Shown here piece by piece: positions 1 to 7,657 of a DNA stretch of 64,000 nt. The translations under genes and the position numbers were made by a program. Source of the stretch: Bacillota bacterium (GTDB taxonomy: Bacteria; Bacillota; Clostridia; Acetivibrionales; DSM-1351); assembly GCA_023390335.1 (NCBI GenBank), contig JAEWCZ010000017.1:62001-126000 (forward strand). Direction: 5' to 3'. Under the pieces are notes generated by a model that saw nothing but the letters and a program-made list of their open reading frames with translations, was not told the origin of the DNA and did not search any database. How positions within the stretch are numbered: position 1 is the stretch's first letter; each line of letters begins with the position of its first letter.

Positions 1-2061
1 AATAAAGTTGCGAATTATGAATATCATATCTTATATATATCTCCGGAAACATTACTAAGTAGAAGTGATGTTGAGCAGCTAATCGGTGATAGGAAAATAG
101 GAATGATAGTAATTGATGAAGCACATATTGTAACGACATGGGGAAAGCAATTTAGACCTGATTATTGGTACTTAGGTGATCATATTAGGAAACTCAGGAA
201 AAGACAATTAGTTAAAAAAAATTGTTCTTTTATAGTAGCAACATTTACTGCTACCGCAATATATCATGGGCTTGAAGATATGTATACTGAGACAATCAAT
301 AGTTTACATATGATACAACCTATTACTTACTTGGGGTATATAAAACGCACTGATATAAATATAAAAATAGATATAACAAAAAAGGAAAAAGGTGAACGAT
401 ACGAATATGAACTAGATAAGTTTGAACAATTGGTTGATGTAATAAAAAGAGCTATGGTTACAAATAAGAAAACATTAATATATTTTCCAACAGTGATGCT
501 GATAAATCGTTTTTATGAATATTTAAGATTGAGGAAGATGATTTCACAAGTAACGACTTACCATGGTTCATTATCGAAAGATACGAAGCGTGAGAATTAT
601 GAAGCATTTTTAAATAAAGAAAAATTAATAATGCTAGCAACTAAAGCATTTGGAATGGGAATAGATATAGACGATATAGAATTGGTAGTCCATTTTGCAC
701 CAACAGGAAATGTATGTGATTATGTTCAGGAAATAGGTAGAGCAGCAAGAAGAAAAGATTTGCTAGGAGAGGCTTACTACAATTATAATACTAGAGACTT
801 TAAACATATTAACAGGCTACACGGCTTATCCACTATTCGAAGATACCAATTGATAGAAGTGATTAAAAAAATAGTAGAATTGTATCAAAATAGTATTAAA
901 AAAGATAATAAAGGACAGTATACTCGTAAACGTAATGCTATGCTTTTAGATGCAGAAAATTTTACATATATTTTTGGAACACCAATAAGTGATGAAGATA
1001 ATAATGTAAATAAGGTTAAAACTGCATTGCTGATAATTCAAAAGGATTTCGAGAATAAAATAGGTTTTTCACCTATTAATATCAGGCCAATACCTCTATT
1101 TTCAATAGGATTCTTTAAAATTGAAAAAAATGTTCAAAAAAATCTTTTAAGAAAGTACCCAGAAAGTATTGAGGAAATAGAAGAAAAAGAACATATATGT
1201 CGAGTTTATCTAGATAAAATATGGAGTACTAATTATGTTAATTATTCTTTTCCACTATTTAAGTATATGATATATTCTCAAAATTCTGAATTAGAATTTA
1301 TTAGAGATTATACACTTATTCCTGCACTATGTGTTAGTATTAACTTTTGTAGTGACTTTCGAAGCTTATTTAACAGCATTTGGGATACTATTAAGAATTT
1401 TATTAATAAAAGAGTACTATCAGGCGAACATACAGCCGTTAACGATATCGCTAATATATTGACAGATACCCTCAAAATAGGAAAATATAAAGCAGAAGCA
1501 ATATGCGAAGTAGTAATAACTTCTATGGATACATATAGGAAAAACTTTGCTAGAAGTATGACTCCAATCGTTAAGGAAAAGTTTACAACATCAGGAGATG
1601 TAAAATATCAATTCAACGTTGCAGTTAATTCCTATTTTAATTGGGTAGAATCTGGGCTTAGAAACGTTATTTCAGAGACTGATTTTGAAAGCGGCCAACT
1701 ATACCTTATTAATGATAATGGGAATAAAATTAAACAATATAGTGTTATATTAGGTATTCTTGAAGCTCTTGACGTGTTAACATTTAAAATGCTAGGTGGT
1801 GCCAATAGTCAGCTTTATATTTATGTAAATCAGATTCAAAGTTTGGAAAATATATTAAAGGCACCTAATAACTATAAGAACAGATTGTTGGATACAGTAG
1901 CAGAAAGGCATTTAATTTCTACAGAAATGTTAACTTATATTTACGAGGGGAATTTTAAAAATAGTGAAATTTGGGATTTAATTGAAGATTATTTCTTGGG
2001 CAAAATCCCAGATAAAGTTAAAAAGGAATGTGCAAAGAAAAATGTAATAATATCGGAATAA
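1..2061 (+). CDS. RecQ-like DEAH helicase, 5'-truncated by window edge
   Basis: The reading frame is open from the first base, so the start lies outside the window. It encodes a superfamily 2 helicase of RecQ type. Visible motifs in order are ISPETLLS, the DEAH box VIDEAH, motif III ATFTATA, a second RecA-like lobe with a motif V region FGMGIDIDD, and motif VI QEIGRAARR. About 400 residues follow the helicase core without a recognisable RQC or HRDC domain. That long unique C-terminus is unlike housekeeping RecQ and is commoner in helicases from defence or mobile loci. A strong terminator follows at 2101. It sits just outside the left end of the prophage, with no same-strand partner in view. 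Helicase call is firm; the defence role is only inferred. Confidence 0.85.
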   Translation, partial: NKVANYEYHILYISPETLLSRSDVEQLIGDRKIGMIVIDEAHIVTTWGKQFRPDYWYLGDHIRKLRKRQLVKKNCSFIVATFTATAIYHGLEDMYTETINSLHMIQPITYLGYIKRTDINIKIDITKKEKGERYEYELDKFEQLVDVIKRAMVTNKKTLIYFPTVMLINRFYEYLRLRKMISQVTTYHGSLSKDTKRENYEAFLNKEKLIMLATKAFGMGIDIDDIELVVHFAPTGNVCDYVQEIGRAARRKDLLGEAYYNYNTRDFKHINRLHGLSTIRRYQLIEVIKKIVELYQNSIKKDNKGQYTRKRNAMLLDAENFTYIFGTPISDEDNNVNKVKTALLIIQKDFENKIGFSPINIRPIPLFSIGFFKIEKNVQKNLLRKYPESIEEIEEKEHICRVYLDKIWSTNYVNYSFPLFKYMIYSQNSELEFIRDYTLIPALCVSINFCSDFRSLFNSIWDTIKNFINKRVLSGEHTAVNDIANILTDTLKIGKYKAEAICEVVITSMDTYRKNFARSMTPIVKEKFTTSGDVKYQFNVAVNSYFNWVESGLRNVISETDFESGQLYLINDNGNKIKQYSVILGILEALDVLTFKMLGGANSQLYIYVNQIQSLENILKAPNNYKNRLLDTVAERHLISTEMLTYIYEGNFKNSEIWDLIEDYFLGKIPDKVKKECAKKNVIISE

Positions 2062-2100
2062 TGTCTTAACTATCAACAATTATATTGGTTACTAGAGGTT

Positions 2101-2147
2101 AAAGAAGAAATTATCAATCATTAGGCAGGATAATTTCTTCTTTTTTA
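2101..2147 (+). terminator. Rho-independent terminator of the RecQ-like gene
   Basis: A 15-bp perfect inverted repeat (2101-2115 with 2129-2143, loop 13 nt) runs into a T-tract at 2141-2146. It closes the helicase transcript and also serves as the boundary before the convergent repressor gene. Confidence 0.85.
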
Positions 2148-2228
2148 GCTCATTTTTAGGGCTTCACGTTAATCTTTATGAGTTGTCTATTCTTATCTTG
2201 AAATTTACTTAATATCTTAAAGATTAAT

Positions 2229-2576
2229 TTATTTCTTTTTCAAACTCCCATCCGGGTTATATTTAAGCTTTACAAGTTCAATATATTCTTCAACTTGTTT
2301 GATAGCCTCATCCGGCAAACCAGTAACATCAAGATTGTGATAGGCTTTTGTTTCAATTTTGGTTTCATTAAAATTCTGTGTATTTGAACGGCCAAGTAAA
2401 TAATCAACAGAAACACCGAAAAAATCAGATATTTTGATTAGCATTTCAGAGTCTGGTTTGCTTTTTCCCGACTCATATTTAGTATAGGTGCTTCTTTCAA
2501 TTTCAAGAGCAGAAGCTACATCTGCTTGGGTCAACTTTTTTGATTCTCTTAATTTCCGAAGTAATTTTTCTTCCAT
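2229..2576 (-). CDS. CI-like phage repressor (XRE family)
   Basis: 115-residue protein with an N-terminal helix-turn-helix of XRE/Cro-CI type (residues about 5-60; TQADVASALEIERSTYTKYESG) and a C-terminal region of about 50 residues (EQVEEYIELVKLKYNPDG) likely used for dimerisation. It lacks the LexA-like Ser/Lys autoprotease domain, so it is not a RecA-cleaved lambda-CI type; induction must work differently. It is divergent from a Cro-like gene, with a shared operator region between them, the classic lysogeny switch layout. Its own promoter reads TTTACA-17-TACAAT on the minus strand (2594-2622) with an operator in the spacer, which implies autoregulation. Confidence 0.85.
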   Translation of the reverse strand: MEEKLLRKLRESKKLTQADVASALEIERSTYTKYESGKSKPDSEMLIKISDFFGVSVDYLLGRSNTQNFNETKIETKAYHNLDVTGLPDEAIKQVEEYIELVKLKYNPDGSLKKK

Positions 2577-2593
2577 AAGTACACCTCTCTATT

Positions 2594-2694
2594 ATTGTAT
2601 GTGAATTATTTTCACTTGTAAATGTGAAAAGAGTGAACATTACTCTTGACTTGGTGAAGTATCTTCACATATAATATGTGTGAAGATACTTCAC
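2594..2694. promoter_or_regulatory. Lysis-lysogeny switch: divergent promoters with three palindromic operators
   Basis: Three 15-bp palindromes fit GTGAA-N5-TTCAC: 2601-2615, 2654-2668 and 2680-2694. The rightward promoter is TTGACT (2646-2651), 18 bp, TATAAT (2670-2675); operator 2 fills its spacer and operator 3 lies just after the -10 box. The leftward promoter is TTTACA (2617-2622 complement), 17 bp, TACAAT (2594-2599 complement), and operator 1 fills its spacer. Half sites (GTGAA, GTGAAC) lie at 2624-2638. Binding at these sites would block both promoters directly. Confidence 0.85.
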
Positions 2695-2716
2695 TTGATA
2701 TGGAGGTAAATAAGAA

Positions 2717-2917
2717 ATGAAGTGGTTTAAAGCGATTAGAGAAAACTCAGGCTTAACACAGGGGAAGCTTGCACAAAAGGTAGGTGTAGAGAGAAGCTTG
2801 ATTAGTAAATTTGAAACTGGAAGTGCGAGACCTTCACCTGATACAGCAAAAGCTATTGCCGAGGTCTTGGGTTTTGAATGGACAAAGTTTTACGATGAAG
2901 AGCAAGAATCCGCATAG
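2717..2917 (+). CDS. Cro-like XRE family regulator
   Basis: 66-residue protein that is almost entirely a helix-turn-helix (LTQGKLAQKVGVERSLISKFETG). It is the first gene of the rightward phage operon, preceded by GGAGG 9 nt from the ATG, and sits directly after operators 2 and 3. Position, size and orientation match Cro, which would turn down repressor synthesis. The next gene starts 14 bp later. Family call is firm; the Cro role rests on context. Confidence 0.8.
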   Translation: MKWFKAIRENSGLTQGKLAQKVGVERSLISKFETGSARPSPDTAKAIAEVLGFEWTKFYDEEQESA

Positions 2918-2931
2918 GAGGCAAGGGAAAT

Positions 2932-3156
2932 ATGAACATTCCTATCAAAAACAATATTCAAAAATTACGGGAGTCCAGAGGACTTAATCAGGAAGACCTT
3001 GCAGAAGTCTTGGGAGTGACCCGCTCATATTTGTCCAAGCTTGAAAACCAGAGGTTTTCTCCCGGACCGGGGCTTATGCAGAAAGTTTGCTTATTCTTTG
3101 GCAAGGAGCTGGGGGAAGTATTCTATTTTGCCGGAGGTGATGAAAGTGGCAGTTAA
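2932..3156 (+). CDS. Small XRE-type transcriptional regulator
   Basis: 74 residues with an XRE helix-turn-helix (LNQEDLAEVLGVTRSYLSKLENQ) and a short tail (FFGKELGEVFYF) typical of the YgzD/HTH-3 short regulators common in Firmicutes phages. Translation starts at ATG 2932 after a GGAGG site. The 3' end overlaps the start of the following gene by 11 nt, so the two are probably translationally coupled. Target unknown; likely early-gene control. Confidence 0.75.
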   Translation: MNIPIKNNIQKLRESRGLNQEDLAEVLGVTRSYLSKLENQRFSPGPGLMQKVCLFFGKELGEVFYFAGGDESGS

Positions 3157-3406
3157 AGCAGATGGGAAGGTTAAGCAGTACATCCACAAGGTGTCGGTTG
3201 ACAGGAAAACTGGGGCAAAGCTTTCCGAAACATATGAGCCATACGTGGAGGTGCCGGAAATAACACTTGAGGAACATACTAACAAGCTATTGAGGGCCAC
3301 AGTCGGAGACGTTGACCGCTATGTTGGCAAGATGCTTGAGGATTTGAAGATGAAGGAGGGGGAGAGAACTCCCCAGAGGCTGGAACACCGGGCGGAAGGG
3401 GCTTGA
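3146..3406 (+). CDS. Hypothetical phage early protein
   Basis: 86-residue charged protein beginning VAVKADGKVKQYIHKVSVDR. I chose GTG 3146 because a perfect GGAGGTGA lies 8 nt upstream; ATG 3140 is in frame but only 2 nt from the Shine-Dalgarno. No conserved domain recognised; the N-terminus may form a beta hairpin and the C-terminus a helix (VGDVDRYVGKMLEDLKMKEG). It lies in the early regulatory operon between two HTH genes. Confidence 0.55.
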   Translation: MAVKADGKVKQYIHKVSVDRKTGAKLSETYEPYVEVPEITLEEHTNKLLRATVGDVDRYVGKMLEDLKMKEGERTPQRLEHRAEGA

Positions 3407-3518
3407 GAAGTGAAGGCATGGTATGAAGTGGTTTGACAATGCCATTATATTACCAGCTACATTGCAAGTCTATTTCAGTTGGTACATTTCTACTTTACGA
3501 AAGGGAGGTGAAAGTAAA

Positions 3519-4028
3519 ATGAAGTTTGGAGAAATTGCACGGCAGGCTCGGATCACCTGTGGACTTGGTACAAAGGAAGCGGCTGGAAAGCTTCACGTCA
3601 CACGGCAGACTCTTTCAAATATGGAGAATGGCGAAACAATGCCGGATCCTCAGAATGTTTTCAATATGGCCCGGCTTTATAATGAACCTGCTCTGCTGAA
3701 TGCACATTGCAAGTGTAATTGTCCTATAGGAAGGAAACTTAATTTCATACTTCCAAACAAGATGCCAAAAAATCTGACTGCCATTACTGTCAGAAACATG
3801 AAGGAAGCTGAGGAGCATGTGAACAGTCTCAAGGAGTTTGCATATCAGAGTGTCACAAACACTGATATGTCACGTATGCGGAAGATGGTCAAGGAAATAT
3901 TGGAGGCTGAATACTGGATTGAAACTCTTAAAGAACAGCTTATCAGGGAGTATGGTGTCGGTGAGCTTGAAAGTCTGATAAGGGAAGTAAACTGCGGATA
4001 TATTGACGAAGGTCTTGTGTGTTTGTAG
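3519..4028 (+). CDS. HTH (XRE) phage regulator with helical C-terminus
   Basis: 169 residues from ATG 3519, which has GGGAGGTG 11 nt upstream; an in-frame ATG at 3423 lacks a good site. The N-terminus is an XRE helix-turn-helix (GTKEAAGKLHVTRQTLSNMENG), followed by a short Cys-containing segment (HCKCNC) and a long helical C-terminal half (EEHVNSLKEFAYQ through ETLKEQLIREYG). It resembles phage early regulators; its ligand or partner is not visible. The next small gene starts 16 bp after the stop. Confidence 0.7.
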   Translation: MKFGEIARQARITCGLGTKEAAGKLHVTRQTLSNMENGETMPDPQNVFNMARLYNEPALLNAHCKCNCPIGRKLNFILPNKMPKNLTAITVRNMKEAEEHVNSLKEFAYQSVTNTDMSRMRKMVKEILEAEYWIETLKEQLIREYGVGELESLIREVNCGYIDEGLVCL

Positions 4029-4043
4029 GGAGGGGCAGAGTTT

Positions 4044-4163
4044 ATGACAGTCAAACTTGCATTATTGCTCAGAAATCTGGGCTTGAGTGTTTCCTATGAT
4101 GGAGACAGAAAGATTGTTTTAGTAGAAAAAGACATAAAAAAAGCAGCTATTGAAAGCCGCTAA
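4044..4163 (+). CDS. Small hypothetical phage protein (39 aa)
   Basis: ATG 4044 with GGGAGGGG about 9 nt upstream, ending at TAA 4161-4163. The peptide MTVKLALLLRNLGLSVSYDG plus a basic tail has the look of a small alpha-beta hairpin fold. It sits in the early operon with good translation signals, hence probably real; function unknown. Confidence 0.5.
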   Translation: MTVKLALLLRNLGLSVSYDGDRKIVLVEKDIKKAAIESR

Positions 4164-4304
4164 AATAAATACGTTAATTTGATTCTAGCATGGGCAGTTG
4201 GCATGTGTCAATGAGTATAAACACACAATGCTGCCTATTTAGAAGGTCGAATAGGAATATTGAGTTATTTATAATATTACAAATTCTAAGGAGGATTTAA
4301 TTAT

Positions 4305-4556
4305 ATGAAAGCTACAGGTATTGTAAGAAAAGTTGATGAGTTAGGTAGAGTTGTTTTACCAGTTGAGCTAAGAAGAACACTTGATATTGAGGAGAAGGAT
4401 GCTTTAGAGATTTTTGTGGATGAAGAAACTATTATCTTGAAAAAGTACGAGCCGGCTTGTATATTCTGCGGTAATGCCAAGAAGATAACTAATTATAAGG
4501 GGAAAAATATATGTCCTCATTGTATAGCTGATATTAGTTCGGGAGTAAAGGCATGA
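4305..4556 (+). CDS. AbrB/SpoVT-type regulator with C-terminal zinc ribbon
   Basis: 83 residues. The N-terminal 45 are a canonical AbrB swapped-hairpin DNA-binding domain (TGIVRKVDELGRVVLPVELR). The C-terminus carries two CxxC pairs (CIFCGNAKK... ICPHC), a zinc-ribbon-like knuckle seen in clostridial AbrB relatives. GGAGG precedes the ATG. Such transition-state-type regulators are frequent in clostridial phages, probably linking phage genes to host growth phase. The stop overlaps the next small ORF as ATGA. Confidence 0.88.
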   Translation: MKATGIVRKVDELGRVVLPVELRRTLDIEEKDALEIFVDEETIILKKYEPACIFCGNAKKITNYKGKNICPHCIADISSGVKA

Positions 4557-4660
4557 GCAGTTTGGTAAGGTTTTGTCATAAGAAAATATTTCTTCAGCCA
4601 AAGCAACTTTCATTATTTAATTTAGCGGAGGTTGCAGTTCCAATATATAGGAGGCGGTAA
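4553..4660 (+). CDS. Small basic ORF overlapping AbrB-like gene (35 aa)
   Basis: Starts at ATG 4553 inside an ATGA overlap with the preceding stop and ends TAA 4658-4660, just past the GGAGG used by the replication gene. The peptide is basic (MSSLVRFCHKKIFLQPKQ ... YRRR). It may simply keep ribosomes moving into the replication gene. No family recognised; coupling geometry is the only support. Confidence 0.35.
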   Translation: MSSLVRFCHKKIFLQPKQLSLFNLAEVAVPIYRRR

Positions 4661-5474
4661 TATACAAGGGTTTATAAAAGAATATAGAAATATTGTTGAT
4701 TATTGGGTTTTTCAAGATGCATATGCTTTTAAAGTTTGGAACTATATTCTTCTTAGTGCTGCATACAAAGACTATAAAAAGCCCTGTAAGGGAACAATGG
4801 TGACTATTCATTCAGGGCAGCTAATTTATGGCCGTCCTGAGTGGAGCAGGCTACTTAATATTCCAGAGGGCAAGCTTAGAAGTATTATTGACCTCTTGAA
4901 GCAGGATTCAATGATCACACTTGACACTGTAGGCAGAAGGTATTCTGTTATTACGGTTGTAAACTGGGAGAAGTACCAGTCAAATGACACTTTGGACACT
5001 GATAGGGTAAATATACTCCAAAACATAACCAACGAAACAACCAACGGCAACGCTAGTAATGATAAGGCTTTAAAGGATATTGACAACCAACAAAATAACC
5101 AACAGAAAACCAACCGAGAACCAAATAAAAAGAATATAAAGAATATTAAGAATATTAAAGAATTAAAAGATATATATGTGTCAAATCCTAAAACACAAAA
5201 ATTTGTTCCACCTACACTTGAGGAAGTACAAGATTATTGTCAGGAACGAAATAATAGTGTGGATCCTGAAAAATTTGTTGACCATTACATAGCTAACGGA
5301 TGGATGAGAGGTAAATCAAAAGTGAAGGATTGGAAAGCTTGTGTAAGGACATGGGAAAAGAACAGTACCTTGTTTTCCTCTCAGAAAAAGGAGCAGCCAT
5401 CTAACAGGAGCAACTTTGAACAGAGGACATACGGAGACGAATACTTTGACGGGTTCTTCAATAACACGGGCTGA
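4632..5474 (+). CDS. Phage replication initiation protein (DnaD-like, winged helix)
   Basis: About 270-280 residues. The N-terminal half matches phage replisome-organiser winged helix proteins (GFIKEYRNIVDYWVFQD ... GQLIYGRPEWSRLLNIPEGK ... WEKYQ). An Asn/Lys-rich linker of low complexity follows, then a DnaD-like C-terminal region (PTLEEVQDYCQERNNSVDPEKFVDHY... WMRGKSKVKDWKACVRTWEKN). TTG 4632 is the first listed start, but it abuts its ribosome binding site; the best-placed GGAGG (4650-4654) points 7 nt downstream to an ATA codon at 4662, where homologues would begin MQGFIK. It should recruit the host helicase to the phage origin; no DnaC-type loader follows. Confidence 0.75.
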   Translation: MQFQYIGGGNIQGFIKEYRNIVDYWVFQDAYAFKVWNYILLSAAYKDYKKPCKGTMVTIHSGQLIYGRPEWSRLLNIPEGKLRSIIDLLKQDSMITLDTVGRRYSVITVVNWEKYQSNDTLDTDRVNILQNITNETTNGNASNDKALKDIDNQQNNQQKTNREPNKKNIKNIKNIKELKDIYVSNPKTQKFVPPTLEEVQDYCQERNNSVDPEKFVDHYIANGWMRGKSKVKDWKACVRTWEKNSTLFSSQKKEQPSNRSNFEQRTYGDEYFDGFFNNTG

Positions 5475-5531
5475 AAATATAAAAATTTAGAAAGTTGCTC
5501 TTTGAAAATTGAATAGTGCGGTATTGATATA

Positions 5532-5563
5532 TTGACTTTACTTAATTCCAGATATAGTATAAT
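5532..5563 (+). promoter_or_regulatory. Putative promoter for the small membrane genes
   Basis: TTGACT at 5532-5537 is followed by overlapping -10 candidates TAGTAT (5555-5560, 17 bp spacer) and TATAAT (5558-5563, 20 bp). It precedes two membrane-protein genes at the end of the early region, which may let them be expressed in the lysogen. Confidence 0.4.
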
Positions 5564-5594
5564 TTATATTTAACTCAAATAGGAGCTTTGATTT

Positions 5595-5834
5595 ATGAAA
5601 AATAAATTAATTAGCGAAAGAAAACATCAAAGACCTTATAGACCGTTTATTGTATCACTGACTTATTACATAATCGGAGTTGCCTTATTCATCGAGCCAC
5701 TATTTTTTAAAGGCTTATTTACAAGTGAAGTTACCAATGCTATAGATACTGTAGCACGGTTATTTATTGTACTGATATTTTGGACATTCGGATTCTTAAG
5801 TATAAGAGTAGGATATAAGAGAAGAAGATGGTAG
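5595..5834 (+). CDS. Small two-helix membrane protein in prophage
   Basis: 79 residues, basic N-terminus (KNKLISERKHQRPYRP) followed by two hydrophobic helices at about 21-40 and 53-72 and a basic end (GYKRRRW). AGGAGC lies upstream of the ATG. Found between replication and late-regulation genes, where phages often carry lysogenic cargo (morons) such as superinfection exclusion proteins. No family recognised. Confidence 0.6.
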   Translation: MKNKLISERKHQRPYRPFIVSLTYYIIGVALFIEPLFFKGLFTSEVTNAIDTVARLFIVLIFWTFGFLSIRVGYKRRRW

Positions 5835-5862
5835 TACTAAGTATCATGAAAAAGAGGTAACC

Positions 5863-6312
5863 ATGGATTTTTTATTTGTGATTGGTTTTGCAATAGTATT
5901 TATTTTTATATCATGGCTTCTATTTACTTTGGCAAAGGGTGATATACTAATAATTCTTAAATGGGCAAAATGGATATGTATCATAGTCACAACCATAAGC
6001 TTTATTACTTGGGCCATTGAAAGTATGAAAACTTCAAAATGGTTCGATGTTAAAAATATTACAACTATACCTTTGTTAATTAACTTATTCTATGGGATAT
6101 TATTGATTATATGTCGTGCAGTCATAATTAAAATGAAGAACAGAAAATCGAGGGGTACCATGATGTATGGTATTACATATAATAATCCTAGCATAGAGTC
6201 CTCAAACAATTACGTACAACAACGGGCGATGATGATGTTGGTCATTCTCATAGTGATGAACCCTATTCTGAATGTCTACTTTTGGATTGATTTTGTTAAG
6301 TTATATTTTTAA
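5863..6312 (+). CDS. Membrane protein in prophage (about four TM helices)
   Basis: 149 residues with hydrophobic segments at about 3-22, 31-50, 63-85 and 117-145. Preceded by GAGG and 28 bp after the preceding membrane gene, so probably one transcript, closed by the terminator at 6346-6380. Possible superinfection exclusion cargo by context only; no domain recognised. Confidence 0.6.
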   Translation: MDFLFVIGFAIVFIFISWLLFTLAKGDILIILKWAKWICIIVTTISFITWAIESMKTSKWFDVKNITTIPLLINLFYGILLIICRAVIIKMKNRKSRGTMMYGITYNNPSIESSNNYVQQRAMMMLVILIVMNPILNVYFWIDFVKLYF

Positions 6313-6345
6313 ATTATTCCATGAAATTAAATAAGATTCAAATTT

Positions 6346-6380
6346 ACCGCACATTCATTTTTTAAGAAGTGCGGTTTTTT
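6346..6380 (+). terminator. Rho-independent terminator
   Basis: ACCGCAC (6346-6352) pairs with GTGCGGT (6369-6375), followed by a T6 run. It isolates the two membrane-protein genes from the late regulator. Confidence 0.75.
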
Positions 6381-6481
6381 GTGCAAAAAAAAAGGGCTCT
6401 CTCGCCCAAACAAACGTTCACTTTTATTATAACACAGATGCAGAAGAAAACAAGATTAGAGAGAGAAAGGCGGGAGATGCA

Positions 6482-7018
6482 GTGGAAATTTCAATTGACA
6501 AGATTATTCAGATTGGAGTCCAAGCCGGAGTCAGGGAAGCTCTGGACAGGATCAGCAAGGAGAAGGAGGAAAAAAGGAAATCACGGTTTGACAGGAGGTT
6601 AAGGAATACTGATTTACTGCTGAAGAATTACAACAAATTTGTTGCACACTGCAACACGGCACTGTATACAAGCAAACAGCTAAAGCAGGCCAATGCAATT
6701 GATATTCTGGATGAGGTGGAGGACGATGAAGACGAAGTTTATGTCCGTTCAATTATGAGGACAAGGGAAAGAACCTTTCTTATTGTCAACCACATTAAAA
6801 GGATCCTCGGGTACTACAAGTACATAACAAAATCGGAGCCGGATAAGGAGAGAAAATACAGGGTACTTGTAGGGCTGTATATTGACAAAAAGACATACAG
6901 CCAGATGGCCGAAGAGCTGTATTGCAGCACAAAGACTATTGAAAGGGACAGGAAAGATGCTATTGAAGAATTATCGGTTTTGATATTCGGTGTTGATGGG
7001 TTGAAGTTGGATGCATAA
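6482..7018 (+). CDS. ArpU/RinA-like phage late transcription regulator
   Basis: 178 residues from GTG 6482. The N-terminal half is a charged helix (REALDRISKEKEEKRKSR) and the C-terminal 60 residues form a sigma-region-4-like helix-turn-helix (YRVLVGLYIDKKTYSQMAEELYCSTKTIERDRKDAIEELS). This architecture and its place directly before the recombinase/terminase block match ArpU/RinA-family proteins that switch on late genes in Gram-positive siphophages. Product call is moderately strong; its target promoter was not located. Confidence 0.72.
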   Translation: MEISIDKIIQIGVQAGVREALDRISKEKEEKRKSRFDRRLRNTDLLLKNYNKFVAHCNTALYTSKQLKQANAIDILDEVEDDEDEVYVRSIMRTRERTFLIVNHIKRILGYYKYITKSEPDKERKYRVLVGLYIDKKTYSQMAEELYCSTKTIERDRKDAIEELSVLIFGVDGLKLDA

Positions 7019-7033
7019 TATTAAATAAAAGTT

Positions 7034-7077
7034 AATGCTAAATAAATACCATTCATATATGGAATTTATTTAGCATT
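7034..7077. repeat. Compound inverted repeat after the late regulator
   Basis: AATGCTAAATAAAT (7034-7047) pairs perfectly with 7064-7077, and a second stem CCAT/ATGG sits inside, leaving a 6-nt loop. No T-run follows on the plus strand, so it may be a weak terminator for either strand, an mRNA-processing hairpin or a protein-binding site. Confidence 0.6.
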
Positions 7078-7150
7078 ATGTATATAATTGTAATAAAGGC
7101 ATTATTTTAGAAATGTGCTGATTTGAAAGTTGTATTTAGGAGGAAAAGTT

Positions 7151-7657
7151 ATGTTAGATACTATTGCTTTAGTGATTGGTGTTCTTAGTATATTGGTTTC
7201 GGTAATATCTACCATTAACACTTTTTTAAAACGAAAACTTAAAAGTGTAAAGCTTAGAAATTATTCTGAAGGTAATGCAAGAATTGAATTTGTTGATAAA
7301 TATGGTAAAGATATTACTACGAATGTAAATCTTAAAAGTAGTGAAGATTTAATATCTCTGTTAAAGGAGTTAGGTTCAGAAAATAAATCCTTTCATATCG
7401 CTGTACCCAGAACAATAAATGCGGAAAATCCGGATAAAAGAATTAATACAATAATAGGGAATGAAGAGATAATATCTCTGACAATTCAGTTGAATTCAAA
7501 AGATAATTCATACTCACTTACCAGTGATGATTTAAATAAAATTATAAAACAAATAAAAATAAATGAATCTATCTTGCCAAAAGGAAATTTTACTATAGTT
7601 GAAAGAAAAGAAAAAAATGTAAAAGATATGTTTGAGCAGCAGGGAGGGTTGGCATGA
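7151..7657 (+). CDS. Membrane-anchored hypothetical protein, partner of next gene
   Basis: 168 residues from ATG 7151 (AGGAGG 7 nt upstream; an earlier in-frame start at 7130 lacks one). One N-terminal TM helix (residues 3-24), then a basic stretch KRKLKSVKLR and a cytoplasmic alpha-beta domain (RIEFVDKYGKDITTNVNLKSSEDLISLLKEL). The TM-plus-small-domain layout recalls effector-associated membrane components of conflict systems, but I cannot assign a family. It overlaps the next gene by 4 nt (ATGA), so the products are probably made in fixed ratio and may interact. Confidence 0.6.
   Translation: MLDTIALVIGVLSILVSVISTINTFLKRKLKSVKLRNYSEGNARIEFVDKYGKDITTNVNLKSSEDLISLLKELGSENKSFHIAVPRTINAENPDKRINTIIGNEEIISLTIQLNSKDNSYSLTSDDLNKIIKQIKINESILPKGNFTIVERKEKNVKDMFEQQGGLA

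Noticed and set aside
6369..6602. 77-codon plus-strand ORF before the ArpU-like gene
   Set aside because: It overlaps the terminator and the real gene in another frame and has no ribosome site or protein-like composition.
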